Source: an uncultured Collinsella sp. (lineage in GTDB: Bacteria > Actinomycetota > Coriobacteriia > Coriobacteriales > Coriobacteriaceae). From it: 5,722 nucleotides of DNA. A model generated the notes under the pieces. The model did not search any database and had not been told where the DNA came from. It worked only from the letters and a program-made list of their open reading frames with translations. Shown here piece by piece: positions 1-5,657 of this stretch. Position numbers and translations under genes: made by a program. The DNA is taken from the NCBI GenBank assembly GCA_902494945.1, contig CABUVF010000137.1, forward strand, positions 1 through 5,722. The letters are read 5' to 3'. Each line of letters opens with the position of its first letter. The first letter of the stretch is position 1.

Positions 1-138
1 AGCCCCCCCGTTTGGGGCCGGCACGTTTTGTTTGGGCTGCACGTTTTTGTTATGAGAGATCCATTTGAGCCTCATAGTTATGTTCACGTTCGGAAACATA
101 GCGCCAGTTGCCTTAGTTAAGTTCACGTTCGGGAACAT
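1..138 (-). other. Short open frame at left edge, possibly not a gene
   Basis: Reading the minus strand from an ATG at 138-136, 46 codons run to the window edge without a stop. The frame is the same as that of the upstream sensor kinase, whose TAG lies at 168-166. The peptide starts MFPNVNLTKATGA, and MFPNVNIT follows 13 residues later, because the underlying DNA repeats with a period of 39 bp. The only ribosome-binding match is GGACGG two bases before the ATG, which is too close to be convincing. I do not recognise the peptide. It may be an accident of the DNA repeat, since the opposite strand is also open across it with its own repeated peptide (FTFGNIA twice). Confidence 0.15.
10..47. repeat. 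Two imperfect tandem copies of an 18-20 bp unit
   Basis: Copy one (10-29) and copy two (30-47) both begin GTTTGGG and end CACGTTTT; copy two is 2 bp shorter in the middle. They abut directly. The preceding C7 run (3-9) can pair with the first GGGG (14-17) across a GTTT loop. No function can be assigned. Confidence 0.5.
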
Positions 139-141
139 AGC
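69..141. repeat. Two-copy direct repeat, 39-bp period, with dyad core
   Basis: The copies are 69-102 and 110-141, separated by 7 bp. The core GTTCACGTTCGG followed by (A/G)AACATAGC is 21 bp with a single mismatch, at 82-102 and 121-141. Similarity extends leftward through AGTTA(A/T) and GCCT. Copy one contains a perfect inverted repeat, TATGTT (79-84) with AACATA (95-100), around a 10-nt loop. Copy two keeps only GTTC/GAAC (121-124, 133-136). Paired sites of this kind next to a gene end are compatible with operators for a gene left of the window, or with a dispersed genomic repeat. The sequence alone does not decide. Confidence 0.7.
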
Positions 142-161
142 CGTCCGCACCGCAAGACGGC
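140..161 (-). terminator. Hairpin just after the sensor kinase stop
   Basis: GCCGTC (140-145) pairs with GACGGC (156-161) around a 10-nt loop, 4 bp beyond the kinase stop codon (166-168). No T tract follows on the minus strand (the next bases are TATGTTCCC), so this is not a canonical intrinsic terminator. It may only protect the 3' end of the mRNA. Confidence 0.3.
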
Positions 162-165
162 CCGG

Positions 166-1209
166 CTACTCAAAGTATTGGAACTTGTTCGTTGAGAAGG
201 AAAACGTTACGACAAAGCCTTCGCCGGAGTCGGATGCTGCGGTGACGTCGATGCCCATCTTGGAGCACAGGCGCGCCACAAGGTAGAGGCCGATGCCCGT
301 TGCGCGCTTGGTGGTGCGGCCGTTGTCGCCGGTAAAACCTTTCTCGAACACGCGCGGCAGGTCGGCCGCGCTCACGCCGCAGCCGTTGTCCGCGACGGTA
401 AGCTCGATGCGTTCGCTCGCCAGGCCCTCGTCCAGCAACGCGCCCGAAAACACGATCTTTGCGCCGTCCTCGCGCGCATATTTGATGCTGTTCTGAATAA
501 GCTGGCCTAGAATAAACTCGAGCCACTTCTCGTCGGTAAAGACCTCAAAGTCGAGGTTCTCGCACACCGGAGCCACGTGCGCCGCGATAAGCTCGCGCGC
601 GTTGGCTTTAATCGCGCCCGTCACCAAGGTCTTGAGATCCCAGCGACGAATCAGGTAGTCGCGCTCCACGACTTCCGAGCGCGCGTAGTACAGCGCCTGG
701 TCGATATAGCGCTCCACGCGAGCCAGCTCGCGACCCAGGTCATCCACACGCGACAGGTCGTCTTCGCTGCCATCCAGGTTTTCCAAAATCAGATGGGCCG
801 CCGCCAGGGGCAGCTTGGCCTCGTGGACCCAGCTCTCGATATAGTCGCGATAGTCATCGGTCTGACGCCGGCCTTCGGCAACCTCGTCGCATGCCGCCTT
901 GCCCACCCGGCGCAAGACCTCGTACTCGAGCTCGCCCTCGGCATAGGTCGGGCATTGCACCATCTCCTGCACCCATGCGGGACTCTCGAGCTCCTCGGCC
1001 GCACGCTCCAGCTGGCGCAGAAAACGACGACGGCGCGCGTACTCGATCACGATGCCGAGCATACCAAAGATATAGGACACGCCGACCGCCACGACCACGA
1101 TAGAAACGGGTGCGCCGGCGACCGTCAGCACAAAGCAGCTCAGCAGCACGCCGCACGTCCACACGGCGACGGGAAGCAGCGCGTCTTTAAAGAACTTGGC
1201 AAACGACAT
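166..1209 (-). CDS. BceS-like intramembrane-sensing sensor histidine kinase
   Basis: This is a membrane histidine kinase of 347 residues that should autophosphorylate and pass phosphate to the adjacent regulator. Two hydrophobic segments (about 11-32 and 34-56) are joined by only a few residues, so there is no extracellular sensor domain. This is the layout of BceS-type kinases, which in Firmicutes sense cell-wall-active peptides through a partner ABC transporter. Basic residues (ARRRRF, 58-63) follow the second segment. The phosphoacceptor is H129 in WVHEAKLP; the N box has N240 (LIQNSIKYA); the G1 box is DNGCG (274-278); GFTG lies at 291-294; the G2 box is ATGIGLYL (303-310). All catalytic motifs are intact. 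The start is supported by AGGGG, shared with the stop codon of the upstream regulator, 6-7 nt before the ATG. The 9-nt gap implies translational coupling. The ligand is unknown; no BceAB-like transporter is visible, though one could lie left of the window. Confidence 0.93.
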   Translation of the reverse strand: MSFAKFFKDALLPVAVWTCGVLLSCFVLTVAGAPVSIVVVAVGVSYIFGMLGIVIEYARRRRFLRQLERAAEELESPAWVQEMVQCPTYAEGELEYEVLRRVGKAACDEVAEGRRQTDDYRDYIESWVHEAKLPLAAAHLILENLDGSEDDLSRVDDLGRELARVERYIDQALYYARSEVVERDYLIRRWDLKTLVTGAIKANARELIAAHVAPVCENLDFEVFTDEKWLEFILGQLIQNSIKYAREDGAKIVFSGALLDEGLASERIELTVADNGCGVSAADLPRVFEKGFTGDNGRTTKRATGIGLYLVARLCSKMGIDVTAASDSGEGFVVTFSFSTNKFQYFE

Positions 1210-1218
1210 AGCCGGCCC

Positions 1219-1890
1219 CTAGACCGAATAGCCCTGGCCGCGGTGCGTGGTCAAATACCCCTTGATGCCGATTTTTTCGAGCGTGGTGCGCAGGCGGTTG
1301 ATGTTGACGGTGAGCGTATTGTCGTCCACGAAGGCGTCGGAGTCCCACAGGTCCTGCATGATGGCCGAACGCGAAACGATCTTGCCCGCGCGGCTCAGGA
1401 GCAGCGAGAGAATGCGCAGCTCATTTTTGGTGAGCTCGGTGCTGTCGCCGGTCGCCGTGTTGGTGACCATAGAGCGGGCGAGGTCGAGCTCCAGCCCCTT
1501 GTGGACGAGCGTGCTGCGCTCGCCTGACGCCGCGGTGCGACGCAGCAGTGCGTTGATGCGCGCCACGAGCACGCGCGCGCTATAGGGCTTGGGAACAAAG
1601 TCGTCCGCGCCGAGCGTCATGGCCATGACCTCGTCGATCTCGGTCGTGCGCGACGTGAGGACGATGATGGGAACCTCGGATTCGCGGCGAACCTCGTGGC
1701 AGATATGCTGGCCGTCCTTGACGGGAAGCGTGAGGTCGAGCAGCACCAGGTCGGGCGCGGCGGCGAGAATATCGCGCGAGACATGCTCGAACGATTCGCA
1801 GGCCTCGATTTCAAACCCGGCGCGGGCAAGGATGTCGACAAGCTCACGACGAATGGGCTCGTCGTCCTCAACGATATAGATTAGCGCCAT
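1219..1890 (-). CDS. OmpR/BceR-family response regulator, DNA-binding
   Basis: This is a cytoplasmic two-component regulator of 223 residues. The receiver domain (about 2-115) has the acidic pair D9/D10, phosphoacceptor D52 (LLDLTLP), T79 (VLTSR) and K101 (VPKPY). A C-terminal winged-helix domain (about 130-223) contains LTKNELRIL, the recognition-helix segment DNTLTVNINRLR and the terminal wing HRGQGYSV. The DNTLTVNINRLR segment resembles BceR-type regulators, matching the kinase downstream. I chose the ATG at 1890, giving MALIYIVEDDE, because this is where the receiver fold begins and GGGGAG lies 8 nt upstream. A longer in-frame start at 2013 would add 41 residues that look like translated intergenic DNA. 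It is first in a two-gene operon with the kinase. Likely targets are envelope-stress or peptide-export genes; this is inferred from the family only. Confidence 0.94.
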   Translation of the reverse strand: MALIYIVEDDEPIRRELVDILARAGFEIEACESFEHVSRDILAAAPDLVLLDLTLPVKDGQHICHEVRRESEVPIIVLTSRTTEIDEVMAMTLGADDFVPKPYSARVLVARINALLRRTAASGERSTLVHKGLELDLARSMVTNTATGDSTELTKNELRILSLLLSRAGKIVSRSAIMQDLWDSDAFVDDNTLTVNINRLRTTLEKIGIKGYLTTHRGQGYSV

Positions 1891-2035
1891 GGATTCCGCT
1901 CCCCTCTTGGTTGTCTTGCCACCATTATGGCTGCGAAACTGCAGGTGCGCGCCACGCACGTCGCCAAGGTGACAGAACTGTTCGCGAGCGGGGGCGTTTT
2001 GTCCGCCTCGCACTCGCAGCGGTGGCGGGAACCAA

Positions 2036-2070
2036 AATGATTCTTTAATCCCCGTCCCAGAATAATCATT
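2036..2070 (-). terminator. Weak AT-rich hairpin after the unknown gene
   Basis: AATGATT (2036-2042) is complementary to AATCATT (2064-2070), and the right arm touches the stop codon of the gene ending at 2070. On the minus strand the structure runs into TTTTGG. The 7-bp stem is AT-rich with a 21-nt loop, so it would be weak. It could separate the unknown gene from the two-component operon, or be chance. Confidence 0.3.
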
Positions 2071-2801
2071 TAGCGACGGGCACGAAGCTTTTCGTAGCCG
2101 TCGGCGAAGAAAGCGACCGTGGCGGCGTCGGACTCGGCGGCGTCGGCGTCGGCGGCAGGCACCACGCCGTGCTCGTCACTTACCAGGAACAAGGCGCCCT
2201 TGAGCTGTGCGGGAATGTCCACGCGCGTGACCGGGATGCCCTTGGTCTGGGCCAGCTGCTCTATGAGCGTCGCCGTGCCGCACAGGCACTCGTCCGCCGG
2301 CGCCACAAAGGCCAGCTCGCCGTTGTTGACGGCAGCGAGCAGCTCGGGCGCCACGCCGGTTTCGTCGGCCTCGGAGCGGGCCTCGGCGGAGCGGGCACGC
2401 AGCGCCTTGGCCGAAGTATCGGCCAGCGGCTCGTACTCACCCACCGTCATGGCGGCATTGCCGTTAACGTCGATCACCAGCATGAGCACGCCGTCGTGCG
2501 CGGTGTAATCGCCCTCGGCAAGCGACCACTCAACGTGCTGCTTAGCCCAGCTGAGCATGTTATGGGTAAGCGGCTCGCCCTGCACCAAGCGCTCGGACAG
2601 CGCGCGAATGTGACGGTTGAGCATGGGCACCTTTTTGTTGGACATGCGCCAACGGCAGATAAGCGCGGGCTTGTCGAGCGTAAACTTCTCGACCGCCTCC
2701 TGATTGGCGCAAAAGTCCTCGTACGCACGCTGGTCCTCGGCATTGCCAAACAGCTCTGCATCATCAATCTGGGGCATGGTTGTACCTTTCGTGTTAGTCA
2801 T
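2070..2801 (-). CDS. Uncharacterised soluble protein, 235-243 residues
   Basis: I do not recognise this family. The frame is complete and uses codons like its neighbours. No signal peptide or membrane segment is visible. Using the 243-residue form, the N-terminal half is mixed and predicted helical, with conserved-looking W51 (ICRWRMSNKKVP) and two further tryptophans (LSWAKQHVEWSL). A hydrophobic strand then reads GVLMLVIDVNGNAAMTV. Next comes an Ala/Glu/Arg-rich helical stretch (ALRARSAEARSEADE). The C-terminal third has ECLCGTATLIEQLAQ with two close cysteines, and an Ala/Asp-rich tail (PAADADAAESDAA). Two starts compete. ATG 2801 has AGAGGA 4 nt upstream; ATG 2777, 8 codons later (MPQIDDAEL), has GAAAGG 7 nt upstream. 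The gene sits between purH and the two-component operon on the same strand, with a hairpin terminator on the purH side, so it is probably its own transcription unit. No function is proposed. Confidence 0.8.
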   Translation of the reverse strand: MTNTKGTTMPQIDDAELFGNAEDQRAYEDFCANQEAVEKFTLDKPALICRWRMSNKKVPMLNRHIRALSERLVQGEPLTHNMLSWAKQHVEWSLAEGDYTAHDGVLMLVIDVNGNAAMTVGEYEPLADTSAKALRARSAEARSEADETGVAPELLAAVNNGELAFVAPADECLCGTATLIEQLAQTKGIPVTRVDIPAQLKGALFLVSDEHGVVPAADADAAESDAATVAFFADGYEKLRARR

Positions 2802-2809
2802 TCCGTCCT

Positions 2810-2815
2810 CTTATA
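2810..2815 (-). promoter_or_regulatory. Possible -10 element for the unknown gene
   Basis: The minus strand reads TATAAG here, five of six matches to the sigma-70 -10 hexamer. It lies between the terminator hairpin and the ATG at 2801. No good -35 is visible at 15-18 bp; the sequence there belongs to the hairpin. If it is real, transcription would start near 2803, too close for the ATG at 2801 to have a ribosome-binding site, and translation would begin at 2777. Confidence 0.3.
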
Positions 2816-2817
2816 CC

Positions 2818-2856
2818 AAAAAGACGGCCCTCCAAACGGAGCGACCGTCTTTTGCA
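2818..2856 (-). terminator. Intrinsic terminator hairpin, possibly bidirectional
   Basis: AAAAGACGG (2819-2827) pairs perfectly with CCGTCTTTT (2845-2853). Inside, CTCC (2830-2833) pairs with GGAG (2838-2841) around an AAAC loop, with small bulges between the two helices. On the minus strand the stem is followed by a five-T run (complement of 2818-2822), as expected for a Rho-independent terminator of the purH transcript. The plus strand also ends in TTTT. The stem lies just upstream of the next gene, so it insulates that gene from purH or acts as an attenuator in its leader. Confidence 0.75.
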
Positions 2857-2924
2857 GAGATTATTTTAGAAGCGAGGCGGTCCAAGGGACGAGATAACAT
2901 CCCATCCTCCCCAGTCAACCTAAC

Positions 2925-3045
2925 AGGTCGGCGAGGGTTGCCCAGGTGCCGCAGATTGCCGTGAAAGAGGAGCGACGCGTACTTGGGTACGCGAGCGACG
3001 AATGAGCGGCAAGGTGCGGTGGTTGGGCAAGCCGCAGCGCCACCT
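2925..3045. repeat. Large imperfect palindrome (~121 nt) in the purH 3' region
   Basis: Nested complementary arms share one centre. AGGT-c-GGCG (2925-2933) pairs with CGCCACCT (3038-3045). TTGCCCA (2938-2944) pairs with TGGGCAA (3024-3030). CCGCA (2949-2953) pairs with TGCGG (3015-3019). TTGCCG (2956-2961) pairs with CGGCAA (3007-3012). At the centre CGCGTAC (2976-2982) pairs with GTACGCG (2987-2993) around a TTGG loop. The central hairpin is flanked by a direct repeat, AGCGACG (2971-2977 and 2994-3000). The right end is 6 nt from the purH stop codon. There is no T tract, so it is not itself a standard terminator. It resembles an extragenic palindromic repeat or a structured 3' UTR; copy number elsewhere is unknown. 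Confidence 0.75.
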
Positions 3046-3051
3046 CCCTAC

Positions 3052-4659
3052 TTAATGGCGGAAGTGGCGGGCACCCGTGAAAACCATCGCAATATTGTGC
3101 TCGTTGCAGGCCTGGATGCTCTCGTCGTCGCGCTTGGAGCCACCGGGCTGGATGATGCAGGTCACGCCGTGTGCGGCAAGCACGTCGACGTTGTCGCGGA
3201 ACGGGAAGAACGCGTCACTCGCGCAGGCAAAGCCGCCCTTCTCCACGCCTTCGCGCTCGCAAAAGTCCTCGGCGCGTTCGCAGGCAAGCAGTGCGGAGTC
3301 AACGCGGTTGGGCTGACCAGGGCCCATGCCAATGCCGGCCTTGCCCTTGGAGACCAGGATGGCGTTGGACTTAACGCCCTTGCAGACCTTCCAGGCAAAC
3401 TCGAGCTCGGCCATCTCAGCGTCGGTGGGCTTGCGATCGGTGGGGAACGTAAAGGTCGCGGGATCCTCGGTCACGTGGTCGACCTCCTGCACCAGCATGC
3501 CGCCGTCGATGGAGCGCAGCTCCACCTGGGCACCGTGGTCCACGCCGCCGGTAGCCAGCACGCGCAGGTTGGGGCGCTTGACCATGCGTTCGAGCGCCTC
3601 GGCGGTGTAGCTCGGGGCGATGATGACCTCGACGAACTGCTTGTTCTGGTCGGCGAAATGCTCAACCAGCTCATAGGGAACCTCGCGGTTGCAGGCGATG
3701 ATGCCGCCGAAGGCGCTCTTGGGATCGCAGGCGAAGGCGCGGTCGTAGGCAGCCGTGATGTCCTCGGCAACGGCAGAACCGCAAGGGTTCTGGTGCTTGA
3801 GGATCACGCAGGCCGGCTCGTCGAACTCGCGGACCAGGTTCCAGGCGGCGTCGGCATCCAGATAGTTGTTGTAGCTGAGCGGCTTGCCCTGGATCTGCTC
3901 GGAGCCAACGAGCGGGAACTGCGAGCTCGCGGTGTTCTCGCAGCCCTCGGCAAAGCGATAGACTGTGGCCTTCTGCTGCGGGTTCTCGCCATAGCGCAGG
4001 TCGTCGACCTTCTCCAGCGAAACCTCGAGCTTGGCAGAGGTGTCCGCCACGTCGCTTGCCTGGGCGGCAAGCCAACGGGAGATAGCCGTGTCGTAGGCGG
4101 CGGTGGTCTGGTAGACCTTCACCTGCAGGCGGCGACGGGTGGAAAGCGTGGTGCAGCCACCAGTCTCGCGCATCTCGGCCAGGACGGCGTCGTAGTCGGC
4201 CGGGTCGGAGATGACGGTAACGCTCGCGGCGTTCTTAGCAGCGGAGCGCAGCATGGAGGGGCCACCGATGTCGATGTGCTCGATGGCGTCCGCGAAGGTG
4301 ACCTCGGGGTTAGCGACAGTCTTCTCGAACTCGTACAGGTTGACGACGACCAGGTCGATCAGCTTAATGCCGTGCTGAGCGGCCTCCTGCATGTGCTGCT
4401 CGGAATCGCGACGGGCCAGCAGCGCGCCGTGGACCTTGGGGTGCAGGGTCTTAACGCGGCCGTCCATCATCTCGGGATAGCCCGTGAACTCCTCGATGGG
4501 GGTTACGGGAATGCCCGCGTCCTCGATGGCACGAGCCGTGCCGCCCGTAGAGATGATCTCGACGCCAAAGTCATCGACCAGCGTCCGTGCGAAATCGACG
4601 ACACCCGTTTTATCGGTAACCGAGATCAACGCGCGTGCGATCTTCACATCAGATCCCAT
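3052..4659 (-). CDS. purH: Bifunctional AICAR formyltransferase / IMP cyclohydrolase
   Basis: PurH carries out the last two steps of purine synthesis in the cytoplasm: 10-formyl-tetrahydrofolate-dependent formylation of AICAR to FAICAR, then cyclisation to IMP. At 535 residues it has the usual family length and both domains are complete. The N-terminal MGS-like cyclohydrolase domain has STGGT (37-41), GRVKTLHP (67-74), LVVVNLYEF (103-111) and IDIGGPSMLRSAAKN (129-143). The C-terminal transformylase domain has RYGENPQQ (222-229), the catalytic pair K288/H289 in KHQNPCG (288-294), SDAFFPFRD (481-489), QPGGSKRDDE (504-513) and the terminal FTGARHFRH. Position 228 is Gln where many homologues, including human ATIC, have His (NPHQ); I regard this as a tolerated variant. 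The start at 4659 is fixed by a perfect AGGAGG 5 nt upstream and by a normal N-terminus. It stands alone here, with no other pur gene in the window, divergent from the acetyltransferase gene. Confidence 0.98.
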   Translation of the reverse strand: MGSDVKIARALISVTDKTGVVDFARTLVDDFGVEIISTGGTARAIEDAGIPVTPIEEFTGYPEMMDGRVKTLHPKVHGALLARRDSEQHMQEAAQHGIKLIDLVVVNLYEFEKTVANPEVTFADAIEHIDIGGPSMLRSAAKNAASVTVISDPADYDAVLAEMRETGGCTTLSTRRRLQVKVYQTTAAYDTAISRWLAAQASDVADTSAKLEVSLEKVDDLRYGENPQQKATVYRFAEGCENTASSQFPLVGSEQIQGKPLSYNNYLDADAAWNLVREFDEPACVILKHQNPCGSAVAEDITAAYDRAFACDPKSAFGGIIACNREVPYELVEHFADQNKQFVEVIIAPSYTAEALERMVKRPNLRVLATGGVDHGAQVELRSIDGGMLVQEVDHVTEDPATFTFPTDRKPTDAEMAELEFAWKVCKGVKSNAILVSKGKAGIGMGPGQPNRVDSALLACERAEDFCEREGVEKGGFACASDAFFPFRDNVDVLAAHGVTCIIQPGGSKRDDESIQACNEHNIAMVFTGARHFRH

Positions 4660-4664
4660 GCAGT

Positions 4665-4670
4665 CCTCCT
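4665..4670 (-). promoter_or_regulatory. Perfect Shine-Dalgarno of purH
   Basis: The minus strand reads AGGAGG followed by a 5-nt spacer (ACTGC on the transcript, sharing no base with the motif beyond its edge) and ATG at 4659. It is the strongest ribosome-binding site in the window and settles the purH start. Confidence 0.85.
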
Positions 4671-4733
4671 GTCTGGTACGCCGCCGTGCTCTGTGAGTCG
4701 GTGATACGTCGATCTGCAGCGCTCGCGCAGCGG

Positions 4734-4755
4734 CATTGAAAATACTGATTCAATG
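4734..4755. promoter_or_regulatory. Operator-like inverted repeat upstream of purH
   Basis: CATTGAA (4734-4740) and TTCAATG (4749-4755) form a perfect 7-bp inverted repeat with an 8-bp AT-rich spacer (AATACTGA), in otherwise GC-rich DNA. Its near edge is 75 bp from the purH ATG. On the minus strand TACATT and TATTTT lie in or beside it and are possible -10 elements, though no clear -35 accompanies them. The position suits a repressor site over the purH promoter. The binding protein cannot be named. Confidence 0.45.
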
Positions 4756-4759
4756 TAGC

Positions 4760-4844
4760 GCATCGAGCGCGACGATGCACCCCGCAACGGTCGCATGTGC
4801 AGAAAAAGCTCGCGAGCGGGGGTTGCAGGTGTGCCACTGGGCAC
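4760..4844. other. Cluster of three short dyads in the divergent intergenic region
   Basis: Three separate dyads occur between purH and the acetyltransferase gene. GCATCG (4760-4765) pairs with CGATGC (4773-4778). GCTCGCGAGC (4808-4817) is a perfect 10-bp palindrome. GTGCC (4831-4835) pairs with GGCAC (4840-4844) around ACTG. None has a T tract. They could be binding sites or leader structure for purH; GC-rich DNA also produces such dyads by chance. Confidence 0.3.
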
Positions 4845-4850
4845 GGTGAG

Positions 4851-4878
4851 TTGATGGAACACAGGGGCACCATAATTT
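4851..4878 (+). promoter_or_regulatory. Weak promoter candidate for the acetyltransferase gene
   Basis: TTGATG (4851-4856) resembles a -35. The AT-rich CATAATTT follows at 4871-4878. CATAAT is a good -10 but only 14 bp away; TAATTT has a 16-bp spacer but matches poorly. Neither combination is canonical, so the call rests mainly on location 59 bp before the start codon. Confidence 0.25.
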
Positions 4879-4936
4879 GATGCCAACGGCGTGGTAGAAC
4901 TGTGCTCGATATGCATCCGCAAAAGAAAGAGGCACC

Positions 4937-5578
4937 ATGGTCTCGCGGGTTCTCTACCGACCGTTTGATACCGAAGACTTCGACGCCATCGCGCTGATCT
5001 TGCAGCAGCTTTGGCACAACAACTCGGATAACGATGAGTACAACCGCCTCGAAGCCGCGTGCGATCTTGTCTACTGCCTTTCGTCCTCGACGTTTTCGCA
5101 GGTTGCGGTGATTGACGGTGAGGCGCGGGGCATTGCGCTTGCGCGTGCAGGACAGAGCTCCGGCGTCACTATCAACGAGCATTGGATGGATACCGAACGC
5201 GCGCTGCTGTCGCAGATGCGCGAGCTAGAACCCGAGTCGTGCGCCGAGTATCTCTCGTTTGTGCGCACAACCATCCGGACCAACAACCGCCTGCTCGAGA
5301 AAAGCCCACTGCCGCATGACAACGAGGTCACGCTGCTTGCCGTGGATCGCGACGTCCATGGCCTGGGCGTAGGCTCGGTGTTGCTCGATGCCGCGGTCTC
5401 GTACCTTTCCTCGCGCGGGGCGACAAGGGCGCACTTGTACACCGACTCTAACTGCTCGTGGAAGTTCTACGAGCTGCACGGCTTTAAGCGCACGGCCACG
5501 CACCGCGCCAACCGCGAAGAGCGTCGTCACGACATGCCGCGCGAAAGCTTTCTCTACGAACTCGACCTAACAGCCTAG
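4937..5578 (+). CDS. GNAT-family N-acetyltransferase
   Basis: This soluble protein of 213 residues is predicted to transfer an acetyl group from acetyl-CoA to an amine; the substrate is unknown. The acetyl-CoA signature is at 131-150: strand VTLLAVD (131-137), then HGLGVGSVLL (141-150), in which G142, G144 and G146 form the pyrophosphate-binding loop. His replaces the more usual Gln/Arg at 141. Motif B follows as FYELHGFKRT (177-186), including the Tyr near the CoA sulfur and the G-F turn. The N-terminal portion (about 4-70) looks like the first helices and strands of the fold. Residues about 72-130 form a longer, mainly helical insertion before motif A, which probably shapes the substrate pocket. 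The ATG at 4937 is preceded by AAAGAGG with a 4-nt spacer. The gene is divergent from purH, separated by 277 bp, and the shared intergenic region may carry both promoters. No neighbour points to a substrate. Confidence 0.9.
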   Translation: MVSRVLYRPFDTEDFDAIALILQQLWHNNSDNDEYNRLEAACDLVYCLSSSTFSQVAVIDGEARGIALARAGQSSGVTINEHWMDTERALLSQMRELEPESCAEYLSFVRTTIRTNNRLLEKSPLPHDNEVTLLAVDRDVHGLGVGSVLLDAAVSYLSSRGATRAHLYTDSNCSWKFYELHGFKRTATHRANREERRHDMPRESFLYELDLTA

Positions 5579-5626
5579 CCCAAGCAGCCACACCTGGTCA
5601 TTTAAGAACGTCCATTACAGTCGAAA

Positions 5627-5657
5627 TTGTCAGCCCGGGACCGTCTCGGGCTACGAT
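5627..5657 (+). promoter_or_regulatory. Dyad hairpin, alternatively a promoter with 19-bp spacer
   Basis: AGCCCGGGA (5632-5640) pairs with TCTCGGGCT (5644-5652), a 9-bp stem with one G-T wobble and a CCG loop, 54 nt after the acetyltransferase stop. No T tract follows on the plus strand, so a terminator role is uncertain. The dyad also sits between TTGTCA (5627-5632, five of six -35 matches) and TACGAT (5652-5657, four of six -10 matches) with a 19-bp spacer, the geometry of MerR-controlled promoters. The following 65 bases are extremely GC-rich and contain no ATG; they run out of the window without a recognisable gene. Confidence 0.35.

Noticed and set aside
69..141. CRISPR array
   Set aside because: Only two imperfect copies with a 7-bp gap are present; spacers of normal length and cas genes are absent.
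577..1527. 316-codon plus-strand open frame
   Set aside because: It is antisense to both the kinase and the regulator and spans their junction, which no real gene here would be expected to do.
1921..1935. CATAAT on the minus strand as a promoter of the two-component operon
   Set aside because: The -10 match is good, but no acceptable -35 lies 15-19 bp upstream; the sequence there is GCGCGC. Not strong enough to list.
1891..2013. N-terminal extension of the response regulator
   Set aside because: The receiver fold begins at the Met at 1890 with a ribosome-binding site; the 41 extra residues resemble no receiver N-terminus and would be translated intergenic DNA.
2169..2897. 242-codon plus-strand open frame
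   Set aside because: It is antisense to the unknown gene and runs through the terminator hairpin. The minus frame has better start signals and codon use.
2983..4704. 573-codon plus-strand open frame
   Set aside because: It is exactly antisense to purH, which has every family motif and a perfect ribosome-binding site. Long antisense frames are expected with GC-rich third positions; the translation has no recognisable domain.
4649..5182. Minus-strand frames upstream of purH
   Set aside because: They overlap the purH start and the N-terminal coding part of the acetyltransferase gene, have no family features, and conflict with the strong purH start signal.
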